DNA of 64,000 bases, taken from Pseudomonas antarctica (GTDB taxonomy: Bacteria > Pseudomonadota > Gammaproteobacteria > Pseudomonadales > Pseudomonadaceae). The notes beneath the pieces were generated by a model, which saw nothing but the letters and a program-made list of their open reading frames with translations, made no database searches and was not told the origin of the DNA. Shown piece by piece: positions 17,693 through 25,114 of the stretch (position 1 is its first letter; each line of letters begins with the position of its first letter). The position numbers were made by a program, and so were the translations under genes. Where the stretch lies: positions 2,170,001 through 2,234,000 of the forward strand of contig NZ_CP015600.1 in NCBI RefSeq assembly GCF_001647715.1, given 5' to 3'.

Positions 17693-18856
17693 TTACAAGT
17701 TACGACTATGCCGATAGTCGCTGATAGCCTCATACACCGCTTTGCGCAGTCGGTTGATTCCGCCAATCGGTCGATGCGCCTCCAGCCCGAACCAAGGGTT
17801 GAACGATTGGTTGTCGCAGGCGAGGTTCAAGGCCGGCGTGTCGAAATCCTGCGCGGGGATGTTCACCTTGGCCACCGTTTCATAAGGCGCGTCGCTTTCC
17901 TTCCATTCGATACTGGTGTCTTCGATCGGCATGAACTTCTGCGGGTTCTGCCGCTGAATCTGCAACACAAAACACGCCGGCACTCGGTCGGTGGACAGTT
18001 GCTGATTCAAGGCGCTGCGCAGGAAATTCGGCAGGTCCTGATTCTGTTTTGGCAGCACATAGTCCGGGCAGTTTTGCGGATCGGGTGCGACGCGAAACTT
18101 GGCATTCGCCGCACCAAATTTGTAGGGCGAAACTGAAAAGTACGTGGTCTGCGTCGGGCTGGCCGGTGGCGGCGCCAGGGTCGCCAGGGCGATAAACAAG
18201 TGGCGCACCTGCCAGCTGCGTGGGTCGACGTTGGGGAAGAACGCCAGGACTTTCTTGCCATCGGCCTGGGCGCCGATGTTTTGCGCGTACTCCGCTACGT
18301 CGCTGACAAAGAAGTTCGGGTGGCTGAACATCACAAAGTCTTGCTCGGTGCGTGTTTGCTGGTCCGCCATCAGCTGTTTGCCCGGTACATCCAGCAGCTT
18401 GATTGCCATGCCCCGCGCATCACGGATGCTGTCGAACTGCGGATAGGCGTTGCCGTTGGACAAGCGCATCAGCGCTTGCCAGGTTCTGCCCGGCTCGGCG
18501 AAAACGCCCTGGCGCAAGGCCGGATCAAGGTCCTTCAACACACTGACTTCGGCCTTCACACAGCCATGCGCCTTGGCGTGCGCATCACGCAGGTAGCGGG
18601 TGCCTTCGCGATGCTGGTCGACGATACGCACCGCCGTCTGAATGATGCCCTGGCTCATGGTCGCTTCACCGGGCGGGACCTGCTCGTCCGGTGAAACCGG
18701 GCCACTGTGTTGCCAGGCAAACCAGGCCGTTGCCACCAGCCAGCCCAGCAGTCCCAGGCCCACCAGCCACAACAGGGTTTTACCCAGAAATGCGCCGAGG
18801 CGCAGCCACAGACGTGCGAGCATCGAAGGTTGCTTGTATTGAGATCGGATCATCAT
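17693..18856 (-). CDS. Membrane-anchored catalase-family protein
   Basis: A 387-aa protein with an N-terminal TM helix (about residues 20-45) and a shortened catalase domain. Recognisable blocks are HAKAHGCVKAEVSVL (distal His region), RLSNGNAYPQFDSIRDARGMAIK and NFFVSDVAEY. The usual proximal Tyr motif of true catalases is not obvious, so activity may be peroxidase-like or absent. Its start overlaps the stop of the upstream dihaem cytochrome gene by 4 bp (ATGA), so the two form an operon and probably act on the same periplasmic substrate. Family call good, reaction unknown. Confidence 0.78.
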   Translation of the reverse strand: MMIRSQYKQPSMLARLWLRLGAFLGKTLLWLVGLGLLGWLVATAWFAWQHSGPVSPDEQVPPGEATMSQGIIQTAVRIVDQHREGTRYLRDAHAKAHGCVKAEVSVLKDLDPALRQGVFAEPGRTWQALMRLSNGNAYPQFDSIRDARGMAIKLLDVPGKQLMADQQTRTEQDFVMFSHPNFFVSDVAEYAQNIGAQADGKKVLAFFPNVDPRSWQVRHLFIALATLAPPPASPTQTTYFSVSPYKFGAANAKFRVAPDPQNCPDYVLPKQNQDLPNFLRSALNQQLSTDRVPACFVLQIQRQNPQKFMPIEDTSIEWKESDAPYETVAKVNIPAQDFDTPALNLACDNQSFNPWFGLEAHRPIGGINRLRKAVYEAISDYRHSRNL

Positions 18857-20664
18857 GGCAGTTGTTGCTCCAGCGGGCCGCCCAGCACTTTGAGGTATTC
18901 CAGCAGCGCCCAACGTTCCTGCGGCAGCAGGGCGCGGCCGATCACGCCATTGCCACGCTTGCCGTCACGGAATTCGTGACCGCTGTTGTGGTTGCCGGTG
19001 ATTGTGGTATCGAACACAAAGGCATTTTTGAAGGCGCCAGTCTCAAAGCCCAGGTGGCGCGGGTCGTAGTTGAACGTGCCTTTGTAGAAGGTGGTGCTGC
19101 GCTCGTCCTGAGGCGAGAGCAATTGGAAGATCGTGGGTACTGAGCCGTTATGCAGGAACGGCGGGGTGGCCCACACGCCGGCCAATGGCCGCGCGTTGTA
19201 GGCGCGCAACTCGCGCACGCCAATGGGCAGGCCGAACCCGTCCAGGCTTGGGCGTTCGGCCGGGGTCACGCCGGCCGCACGGTAGGCGTGGTCCTCGACG
19301 AAGGCGGTGACGTAGGCGAGGCCCTGGGCAACCGACATTTTGTGCAGATCCAGCGGGGCGCTCGGCTTGGGGTGCAACTCGACGTTGAGCGTGGCCAATT
19401 CCGCCGCGTCCCATTGCAGGGCGCTGAGGTCGTAGCGCTGATCGGCGATGTTAGTGGCGGCGCTGGGGTCGGTGCCGATGTATTCCACAGGCAGCATCTT
19501 CAGTTGCTGCACCGGGCGACCATTGACCTGATTGACGGCGGGCACGTGGCAGCCGGCACAGTTCTCGGCGAACAGTGCACGGCCTTGGGCGGCGAGGGGC
19601 TTGTCGACGGCACCGAACAGGTCTTCCGGCCAGGCGGGTGGTTTGAGGCGTTGCAGGGTCTCCTCGATTCGGTTGAGGTCACGCACCCGTACGCTCGATG
19701 GGTAGCGCGCAACGCCCTGAAGGGGCTGGCCGGCGCTGTCGAAGAAATCCAGGGTGGCGCCAACGCCAAGGGCTTCACCGATATTGCGCGCCATGGGTTG
19801 CTGGGCTGAGCCGTTCCACTGCACCCAGTCGAAGGTCCAGATATCCCACAGGTGTGGGTAGTCCACCGGCGCATTGGCGACGCGATAATTCTCTGCTGAA
19901 ATGGCGTCGCCGAAGCTGGCATTGGCGATGCGGCCAAACGCATCGGTGCGCCCCGGCCCTTCTTCGGTAGGGTAGAGGCCGCGGTGGGTGTCGTTCCAGG
20001 CAACGCTGAGGAACTGGTTCAGCGACGCTTTGAAGTCCTGACGCAATTGTTGCTTGTTGTGCTCGTCATAGTCGTGACCGAGCACGCTGCGGGAGAAACG
20101 GTCGAACTTCCACGGCAGGTAATAGGTGGCGGCAAGACTGGCCACCAGGGCTTGGCCGAAACTGCCGCCACGCAGGGTCGGCACGCTGGAGGGCAGCACA
20201 TGCTGGGCCGAGCCGCCGTCGATGCGCAGGGCCTGGTTTTTGAAGTGCAATTCGCCGGTATGGCAGGCGGCGCAGGTGATATCCAGGTATTCAACATTGC
20301 TGCCGGCGTTCTGGTGCCGGGCGAAACCTACCGGCAGGTTGCCGGGGTTCTGCGCGGTAGGGACTTGCTTGGGATCGACCAGGAAACCAAAGCGCGCGAG
20401 GTATTCGGGCGTGGCAAAACGCTGCTCCGAAAACGGCAGTTCCAGAGCGGTGAACCAGTTGTAATGCAGGCCTTTTACCTGGGTGCCCTGAGGCGTGAAG
20501 TAATACGTCTGGCGATCAGCCGCACTCCATTGGTCCTGGTAGTGCACCTGCTCCACGGGCACGTAGTCCGGCAGCTTGGGGTTGGCGGTGTAATAGAGCA
20601 CCACGGTGAGGGCAATGCCCAGTACTGCAAGTATCAGGAGTAAAACACGGGAAAAAATGCGCAA
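18853..20664 (-). CDS. Dihaem cytochrome c, RoxA/peroxidase-like
   Basis: A 603-aa exported protein: a TM or signal anchor at residues 1-25, then a large periplasmic domain with two haem-binding CXXCH motifs (CAACH and CAGCH). Size and two-haem layout resemble the RoxA-like branch of the MauG/cytochrome c peroxidase superfamily, whose members oxygenate polymers or handle peroxides. The start appears to be TTG at 20664 with AAGGATAG upstream; no in-frame ATG exists near the signal sequence. It is the first gene of a two-gene operon with a catalase-like protein, suggesting a joint role in periplasmic peroxide or oxidation chemistry. Confidence 0.75.
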   Translation of the reverse strand: MRIFSRVLLLILAVLGIALTVVLYYTANPKLPDYVPVEQVHYQDQWSAADRQTYYFTPQGTQVKGLHYNWFTALELPFSEQRFATPEYLARFGFLVDPKQVPTAQNPGNLPVGFARHQNAGSNVEYLDITCAACHTGELHFKNQALRIDGGSAQHVLPSSVPTLRGGSFGQALVASLAATYYLPWKFDRFSRSVLGHDYDEHNKQQLRQDFKASLNQFLSVAWNDTHRGLYPTEEGPGRTDAFGRIANASFGDAISAENYRVANAPVDYPHLWDIWTFDWVQWNGSAQQPMARNIGEALGVGATLDFFDSAGQPLQGVARYPSSVRVRDLNRIEETLQRLKPPAWPEDLFGAVDKPLAAQGRALFAENCAGCHVPAVNQVNGRPVQQLKMLPVEYIGTDPSAATNIADQRYDLSALQWDAAELATLNVELHPKPSAPLDLHKMSVAQGLAYVTAFVEDHAYRAAGVTPAERPSLDGFGLPIGVRELRAYNARPLAGVWATPPFLHNGSVPTIFQLLSPQDERSTTFYKGTFNYDPRHLGFETGAFKNAFVFDTTITGNHNSGHEFRDGKRGNGVIGRALLPQERWALLEYLKVLGGPLEQQLP

Positions 20665-20799
20665 GATAACTATCCTTGTCGAGTTGTAGCGTTCTTATGC
20701 CATTGCGCCACAGGTGCGGCAAGTGGCCAGTAGGCTGTTAGAGGCAGTCCGCGATCCTTCGCGGAACGTCATAATGAATGAAAATGCTTTTAAACACGT

Positions 20800-20826
20800 G
20801 AACTTATCAGAAGTTTCCTGCTCAGA
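20800..20826 (+). promoter_or_regulatory. AlgU (sigma-E type) promoter for the FKBP gene
   Basis: GAACTT (20800-20805), a 16-bp spacer and TCAGA (20822-20826) match the envelope-stress sigma factor consensus GAACTT-N16-TCTGA except at one base. Transcription would start near 20833, leaving a leader of about 77 nt. E. coli fkpA is also controlled by sigma-E, which fits. Confidence 0.65.
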
Positions 20827-20909
20827 TGCCGGTAGCCATTGGTCGTGGCCGCCTGATAAGCTCGCGACTTTACTCGAATGCCCTTTTGGCGCACGAACAA
20901 GGAAATAGC

Positions 20910-21650
20910 ATGAAACAGCATCGGTTGGCGGCGGCGGTGGCCCTGGTTAGCCTGGTACTTGCGGGTTGTGATTCGCAGACCAGCGTAGAGCTGAAAACCC
21001 CGGCGCAGAAAGCTTCCTACGGCATCGGCCTGAACATGGGCAAAAGCCTTGCTCAAGAAGGCATGGATGACCTGGACTCCAAAGCAGTAGCCCAGGGCAT
21101 CGAAGATGCCGTTGGCAAGAAAGAACAGAAGCTCAAAGACGACGAGCTGGTTGAAGCGTTTGCCGCACTGCAGAAGCGTGCTGAAGAACGCATGACCAAA
21201 ATGAGCGAGGAGTCGGCAACCGCCGGCAAGAAATTCCTTGAAGAAAACGCCAAGAAAGACGGCGTAGTGACCACGGCTTCCGGTCTGCAGTACAAGATCG
21301 TGAAGAAGGCCGATGGCGCTCAGCCTAAGCCGACCGACGTGGTGACTGTTCACTACACCGGCAAGCTCACCAACGGCACTACCTTTGACAGCTCCGTAGA
21401 TCGCGGTAGCCCGATTGACCTGCCGGTCAGCGGCGTGATCCCGGGTTGGGTCGAAGGCCTGCAACTGATGCACGTGGGCGAGAAGGTCGAGTTGTACATC
21501 CCGTCCGACCTGGCCTACGGCGCGCAGAGCCCGAGCCCTGCGATTCCAGCCAACTCCGTGCTGGTATTCGATCTGGAACTGCTGGCCATCAAGGACCCAG
21601 CCAAGGCTGAAGCCCCTGACGCTCCTGCTGCTCCGGCTGCCAAGAAGTAA
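20910..21650 (+). CDS. FKBP-type peptidyl-prolyl isomerase, lipoprotein (FkpA/Mip-like)
   Basis: A 246-aa lipoprotein. The signal peptide ends in a lipobox LAGC with Cys20. A helical dimerisation region (residues about 30-125) is followed by an FKBP domain (about 135-230) with VHYTGKLTNGTTFDSS and GLQLMHVGEK. The tail is Ala/Pro-rich and ends in KK. It catalyses prolyl isomerisation and assists folding in the periplasm. The start ATG has AAGGAA 5 nt upstream; a longer frame back to 20826 would bury the signal peptide. An AlgU-type promoter precedes it and a strong terminator follows. Confidence 0.93.
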   Translation: MKQHRLAAAVALVSLVLAGCDSQTSVELKTPAQKASYGIGLNMGKSLAQEGMDDLDSKAVAQGIEDAVGKKEQKLKDDELVEAFAALQKRAEERMTKMSEESATAGKKFLEENAKKDGVVTTASGLQYKIVKKADGAQPKPTDVVTVHYTGKLTNGTTFDSSVDRGSPIDLPVSGVIPGWVEGLQLMHVGEKVELYIPSDLAYGAQSPSPAIPANSVLVFDLELLAIKDPAKAEAPDAPAAPAAKK

Positions 21651-21666
21651 TCGGCAGCTGAACACA

Positions 21667-21697
21667 CGACGCCCCGTTTCGACGGGGCGTTGTCGTA
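21667..21697 (+). terminator. Terminator after the FKBP gene
   Basis: GCCCCGT TTCG ACGGGGC stem within a longer imperfect pairing ACGACG/TGTCGT. The T tract is weak. Confidence 0.75.
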
Positions 21698-21808
21698 TCT
21701 GGGGTATGGCAAAACCTCGCCAGTCAAACCCGATGCAAATCCAAACGAACCCCTGCAATCTGAAACAGTCTGATATTAGACTCGAGCACGGGTAGCCGCA
21801 CCGAAGCG

Positions 21809-21837
21809 CCAAGTCAATGAAATCTTGGGTTTTTTTT
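21809..21837 (+). terminator. Possible terminator of an unidentified short transcript
   Basis: Five-bp stem CCAAG/CTTGG followed by G and eight T residues. The 323-bp gap (21651-21973) between the FKBP and YkvA genes holds this element, the terminator at 21667 and the DnaA-box palindrome at 21916; no reading frame of note is visible. A short RNA starting near 21780 would fit, but the promoter is not convincing. Confidence 0.35.
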
Positions 21838-21915
21838 ATGTGCGCAAAAAACGCCCGATCTGACTGAAAGCCTTGTAGTCCGTGGCTTTCAGCCGATAAA
21901 ACAGGCTCTGTTCAC

Positions 21916-21946
21916 AAGGTTATCCACAATTTGTGTGGATAACCTT
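21916..21946. promoter_or_regulatory. Inverted pair of perfect DnaA boxes
   Basis: TTATCCACA (21920-21928) and its reverse complement TGTGGATAA (21934-21942) lie in a 13-bp perfect inverted repeat with a 5-nt loop, 28 bp before the YkvA-family gene. Both match the DnaA consensus TTATNCACA exactly. It could be a DnaA-titration or regulatory site, or simply a hairpin. Confidence 0.6.
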
Positions 21947-21973
21947 TTATGTCGCCTGGAACTGGAGTGACGC

Positions 21974-22429
21974 ATGAAACCACCTTTCAATTTCACCCGT
22001 TTCCTGCCCATGGCTGCGCGCTTGCTGGGCCGTGGGCGTTTACCTACCCTGCTGTTTGCCGTTGCCGCCAAAGGCTCAAACCAGGGCAACCGGCTGGGTA
22101 AGTTCAAGGATGATCTCAAATTGCTCCAGGCCCTGTGCCTGGCTTACTGGCGCGGAGAATACCGGGCGATCAGCCCCAAGGCGCTGATCTCGGTGGTGGC
22201 GGGGTTGATGTATTTCCTCAGCCCGATTGATGCGATCCCGGACTTTATCCCGGTATTCGGCATGCTCGATGACATCGCTGTGCTGGCATGGGTCATGAAG
22301 ACCTTGAACGGCGAGCTGAGCGCTTTTCGCGCCTGGCGCGACGCCCAGCGCCCGGAAAAACTCGCCGTGGTTGAGCGACTGCCTGCGACGGCTGCACTCC
22401 TGGCCCAGGAAAACCCACAAAAAAACTGA
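21974..22429 (+). CDS. YkvA-family (DUF1232) protein
   Basis: A 151-aa protein whose centre (about residues 62-105) is the YkvA signature: a hydrophobic segment followed by YFLSPIDAIPDFIPVFGMLDD. The segment GLMYFLSPIDAIPDFIP suggests membrane association. Function in the family is unknown. The ATG is preceded by GGAACTGGAG at suitable spacing. A perfect pair of inverted DnaA boxes sits directly upstream, which is unusual for such a gene. Confidence 0.85.
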   Translation: MKPPFNFTRFLPMAARLLGRGRLPTLLFAVAAKGSNQGNRLGKFKDDLKLLQALCLAYWRGEYRAISPKALISVVAGLMYFLSPIDAIPDFIPVFGMLDDIAVLAWVMKTLNGELSAFRAWRDAQRPEKLAVVERLPATAALLAQENPQKN

Positions 22430-22487
22430 TGACTCTTATATCCCCTGCGACCTTCGGGGCTGTTAGGATTACACTTCTAAGGAAAGA

Positions 22488-22502
22488 ACTTACTTAGTAA
22501 GT
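22488..22502. promoter_or_regulatory. 15-bp perfect palindrome, candidate operator of the HTH gene
   Basis: ACTTACT T AGTAAGT lies 22 bp before the ATG of the HTH gene at 22525. Position and symmetry suggest autoregulation by the HTH protein; this is inference. Confidence 0.5.
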
Positions 22503-22524
22503 GTTGTTATCCTACGGGGCAGTC

Positions 22525-22863
22525 ATGGATATTCAGATAATTTTACGCAATGGCGAGCCCGAGTATGCGGTGTTGCCATGGGACCAGTACCAGGCGCTGC
22601 TAAAAGCCGCCGGTCAGCCGCAACCCACAGCCGCTTCTTCCCCCGCCGCACCCATCACGATTGACCAGGACCTGCGCCCGCTCGCGGACCTGAGCGGCCT
22701 GCGTGAAGCCAAGGGCCTGGCCATCGAAACCCTGGCCCGCACGGTGGGTATCAGCCCGTCATATCTTGGATTGATTGAACGTGGTGAACGCCAGCCGGAT
22801 GCCGCCATACGCCGCAGCCTGGCCTGGGAATTGGGCGTTGCAGGTTGGAGGGATGAATCTTGA
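22525..22863 (+). CDS. XRE-type helix-turn-helix protein
   Basis: A 112-aa protein. The N-terminal half (MDIQIILRNGEPEYAVLPWD...) has the look of a Phd/YefM-like antitoxin fold segment. The C-terminal half is an HTH of the Cro/C1 type (AIETLARTVGISPSYLGLIE). The start is the ATG at 22525; an upstream in-frame GTG would extend it into the palindrome. It overlaps the next gene by 4 bp. The layout (palindrome, small HTH gene, overlapping small gene) resembles a toxin-antitoxin module, but the second protein matches no toxin family I know. Confidence 0.75.
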   Translation: MDIQIILRNGEPEYAVLPWDQYQALLKAAGQPQPTAASSPAAPITIDQDLRPLADLSGLREAKGLAIETLARTVGISPSYLGLIERGERQPDAAIRRSLAWELGVAGWRDES

Positions 22864-23231
22864 GCCTACGAATCAGTCGTCAACACTGGGATGGGTTACT
22901 CAACGAACTGGACCAGGCGCGCCGCCAGCGCCACCTGCTGACCTACCGCGCGCTGCTCGAGCGCCTGCAGTTCCCCACACCGGCGATGCAGACGCTGGCC
23001 GCAGCCCTTGAACACCTGGCCGCACTGGACGCCAAGGCCGAGCAGCCCTTGCGCAGCTCTCTGGTCATCAGCCAGGGCGCCAGTCGCTTGCCGCGTACCG
23101 GTTTCTTTGAGTGTGTAGAGCGCCTGGGGCGTTTCAGCGGGCCATCCGATGGTGTGGCCGCCGCGTCCTGGCATGCCTCGGAAGTGGTGCGAGTGTTCGA
23201 ATACGAGTATCCGGAATCCGCCGAGGCTTAG
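22860..23231 (+). CDS. Hypothetical protein coupled to the HTH gene
   Basis: A 123-aa soluble protein beginning MSLRISRQHWDGLLNELDQARR from a TTG start that overlaps the HTH gene stop (TTGA); GGAGGG lies 9 nt upstream. There is no in-frame ATG before residue 77, so the TTG start is well supported. It is Leu/Ala-rich and probably helical in the first half. The C-terminus has RVFEYEYPESAEA. It overlaps the convergent EAL/GGDEF gene by 4 bp. No recognised domain; coupling to the HTH protein suggests a shared function. Confidence 0.65.
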   Translation: MSLRISRQHWDGLLNELDQARRQRHLLTYRALLERLQFPTPAMQTLAAALEHLAALDAKAEQPLRSSLVISQGASRLPRTGFFECVERLGRFSGPSDGVAAASWHASEVVRVFEYEYPESAEA

Positions 23232-24997
23232 AGCGCCTGGGGCAGGCTGTCCATGCTGTCGATGACATGAATGCTGTAACCGGCCACATCCTTGGCGTGG
23301 TGCTTGGCCTGTGAGGCCATCTCCGCCAACTGGCTGGCATCCAGTTGTCCACAGGCCTGTGGATACAAATGCACCACGCCGATCGACAGCGACAGCAAGG
23401 CGAACTCCTGGCGCGCGCCCTGGCGGTTCAACGCCACGAAGCAGCCGGCGTCGAGGTGTTCGGCGCGATAGAAGCGTCGGCATTGCGTGTGGAAGTCATC
23501 CAGCAACTGGTTGAGCCGCTTGCGCCAATCCTGCGGGCCGAGCACCAGCAAAAAATCATCCCCGCCGATATGCCCGACAAAGTCGCGGCTCGGGTCGACC
23601 CGGTCGTTCAGGCACTGCGCCAGGCACAGCAACACCTCATCCCCGCGCCCGTAGCCATAGATATCGTTGAACGGCTTGAAGCTGTCGATATCCACGTAGC
23701 AGATCACCGACTCGCGCCGTTGTTGCAGCAGGCGCGTCAGGCATTGCTGAATCGGCACATTGCCGGGTAGCAGTGTCAGTGGGTTGGCGTAACGCGCTTG
23801 TTGGATCTTCAGTTCGGTGATCAGCTTGAGCACATCAATGACCCGACCCAGGCCGAGGTAATCGCCATTGAGGGTGATGATGAAATCTTCTTCAATTCGC
23901 TGGCGTGCGCGGCTGGTCAACAAGCGGCTGACTTGCTGCAGGGATTGGCTCAACTCCACCGCCAGAAAGTCATCGCTCATCAAGCGGCTGATGGGCTTGC
24001 GCGCGAACAGGTCAGTGGCGAACGGCTTGAGCAGCGCGTCCGACAAGGAATGCCGGTGCACGATGCCGACCGGGTGGCCGCGCCCATCCAGCACAGCCAG
24101 GGAGTTGAGGTTGGCCTGGCGGCGGAAGGATTCCAGGACCAGGGCCGTGGCGGTGTCCTGATCCACTGCAGGTTGTTCGTTGAGCAGGGCGCTGAGGTCG
24201 CTGCTTTCTTCGCTGAGGGTGAGGTTGGCGTTGTCCTGTTTGGGCAGCATCAGGCGTGCTTCCTGGGGAGGCTGTTCCTGTGGACGGCAGAGCAGGTAGC
24301 CCTGGACCAGGTCAACGCCCATCTCGGTCAACACCGCCAATTCTTCGGGCAGCTCAATACCTTCGGCAATGACTTGGGCGCGGGATGCCCTGGCGATCTG
24401 CAAGATGGAGCCGACGAATTCGCGCTTGAGCGCGTCCTGGTGGATGCCGTCGATAAAATGCCGGTCGATCTTCACGTAATCCGGGCGCAGTTCCGACCAT
24501 AAACGCAGGCTGGAATAGCCGGCGCCCAAGTCATCCAGAGCGATGGCGAAGCCCATGTTGCGGTAATGATGCAGCGCGGTTTGCAGCAAGTCGAAATCGT
24601 CGGTTGGCGTCTGCTCGGTGAGCTCGATCACCACTTGGCTGGGTGGGATACCGAAGTCGCGCAACAGTTGCAGCGTGCGGCCCGGCTGGTGCGCCGTCTC
24701 CATCAGGGATTCCGGCGAGATGTTCAGGAACAGTTTGCCCGGCAGTTTCTGTTCACTGAAGCGCCGGCATGCGCTTTCACGGCAGGCGATTTCCAGTTCA
24801 CTGAGGCGCCCGGCATGGCTGGCTACCGAGAACAGGGCGACGGGGGAGTGCAGCGGGCTATTGGACGGGCCACGGCTGAGGGCTTCGTAGCCGAGGATGC
24901 GCCGCTCGGACAGGCAAATGATCGGTTGGAACAAGCTGTGCAAACTGCCTTGAGCCAGGATTGAACCCAATGCATTCAGCTGTTCGGTCATGGTCAT
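23228..24997 (-). CDS. EAL-CBS-GGDEF protein (cyclic-di-GMP turnover)
   Basis: A 589-aa cytoplasmic protein with domains in the less common order EAL (about 10-245), CBS-like pair (about 270-400), GGDEF (about 420-589). EAL catalytic features are present: EALSRG, ELTEQT, DDLGAGYSSL, KIDRHF and AEGIE, so phosphodiesterase activity is likely. The GGDEF signature reads GGDDF with PSRD rather than RXXD at the I-site, so cyclase activity is uncertain. The start ATG at 24997 is chosen over an upstream in-frame TTG. The neighbouring prc gene and the order match other pseudomonads. Confidence 0.9.
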   Translation of the reverse strand: MTMTEQLNALGSILAQGSLHSLFQPIICLSERRILGYEALSRGPSNSPLHSPVALFSVASHAGRLSELEIACRESACRRFSEQKLPGKLFLNISPESLMETAHQPGRTLQLLRDFGIPPSQVVIELTEQTPTDDFDLLQTALHHYRNMGFAIALDDLGAGYSSLRLWSELRPDYVKIDRHFIDGIHQDALKREFVGSILQIARASRAQVIAEGIELPEELAVLTEMGVDLVQGYLLCRPQEQPPQEARLMLPKQDNANLTLSEESSDLSALLNEQPAVDQDTATALVLESFRRQANLNSLAVLDGRGHPVGIVHRHSLSDALLKPFATDLFARKPISRLMSDDFLAVELSQSLQQVSRLLTSRARQRIEEDFIITLNGDYLGLGRVIDVLKLITELKIQQARYANPLTLLPGNVPIQQCLTRLLQQRRESVICYVDIDSFKPFNDIYGYGRGDEVLLCLAQCLNDRVDPSRDFVGHIGGDDFLLVLGPQDWRKRLNQLLDDFHTQCRRFYRAEHLDAGCFVALNRQGARQEFALLSLSIGVVHLYPQACGQLDASQLAEMASQAKHHAKDVAGYSIHVIDSMDSLPQAL

Positions 24998-25010
24998 GGC
25001 GATCTCGATC

Positions 25011-25047
25011 AAAAAAAAGGACCGCAGGCATTAAGCCTGCGGTCCTT
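25011..25047 (-). terminator. Rho-independent terminator of prc
   Basis: On the minus strand, a perfect 13-bp stem (AAGGACCGCAGGC and its complement) with a 5-nt loop is followed by eight T. It separates prc from the EAL/GGDEF gene. Confidence 0.93.
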
Positions 25048-25114
25048 CATTTCACGACAGAATGATGTCTATATGATGACACTCTTGGGAGCGCTCACAT
25101 TAAATTGACTTCAT

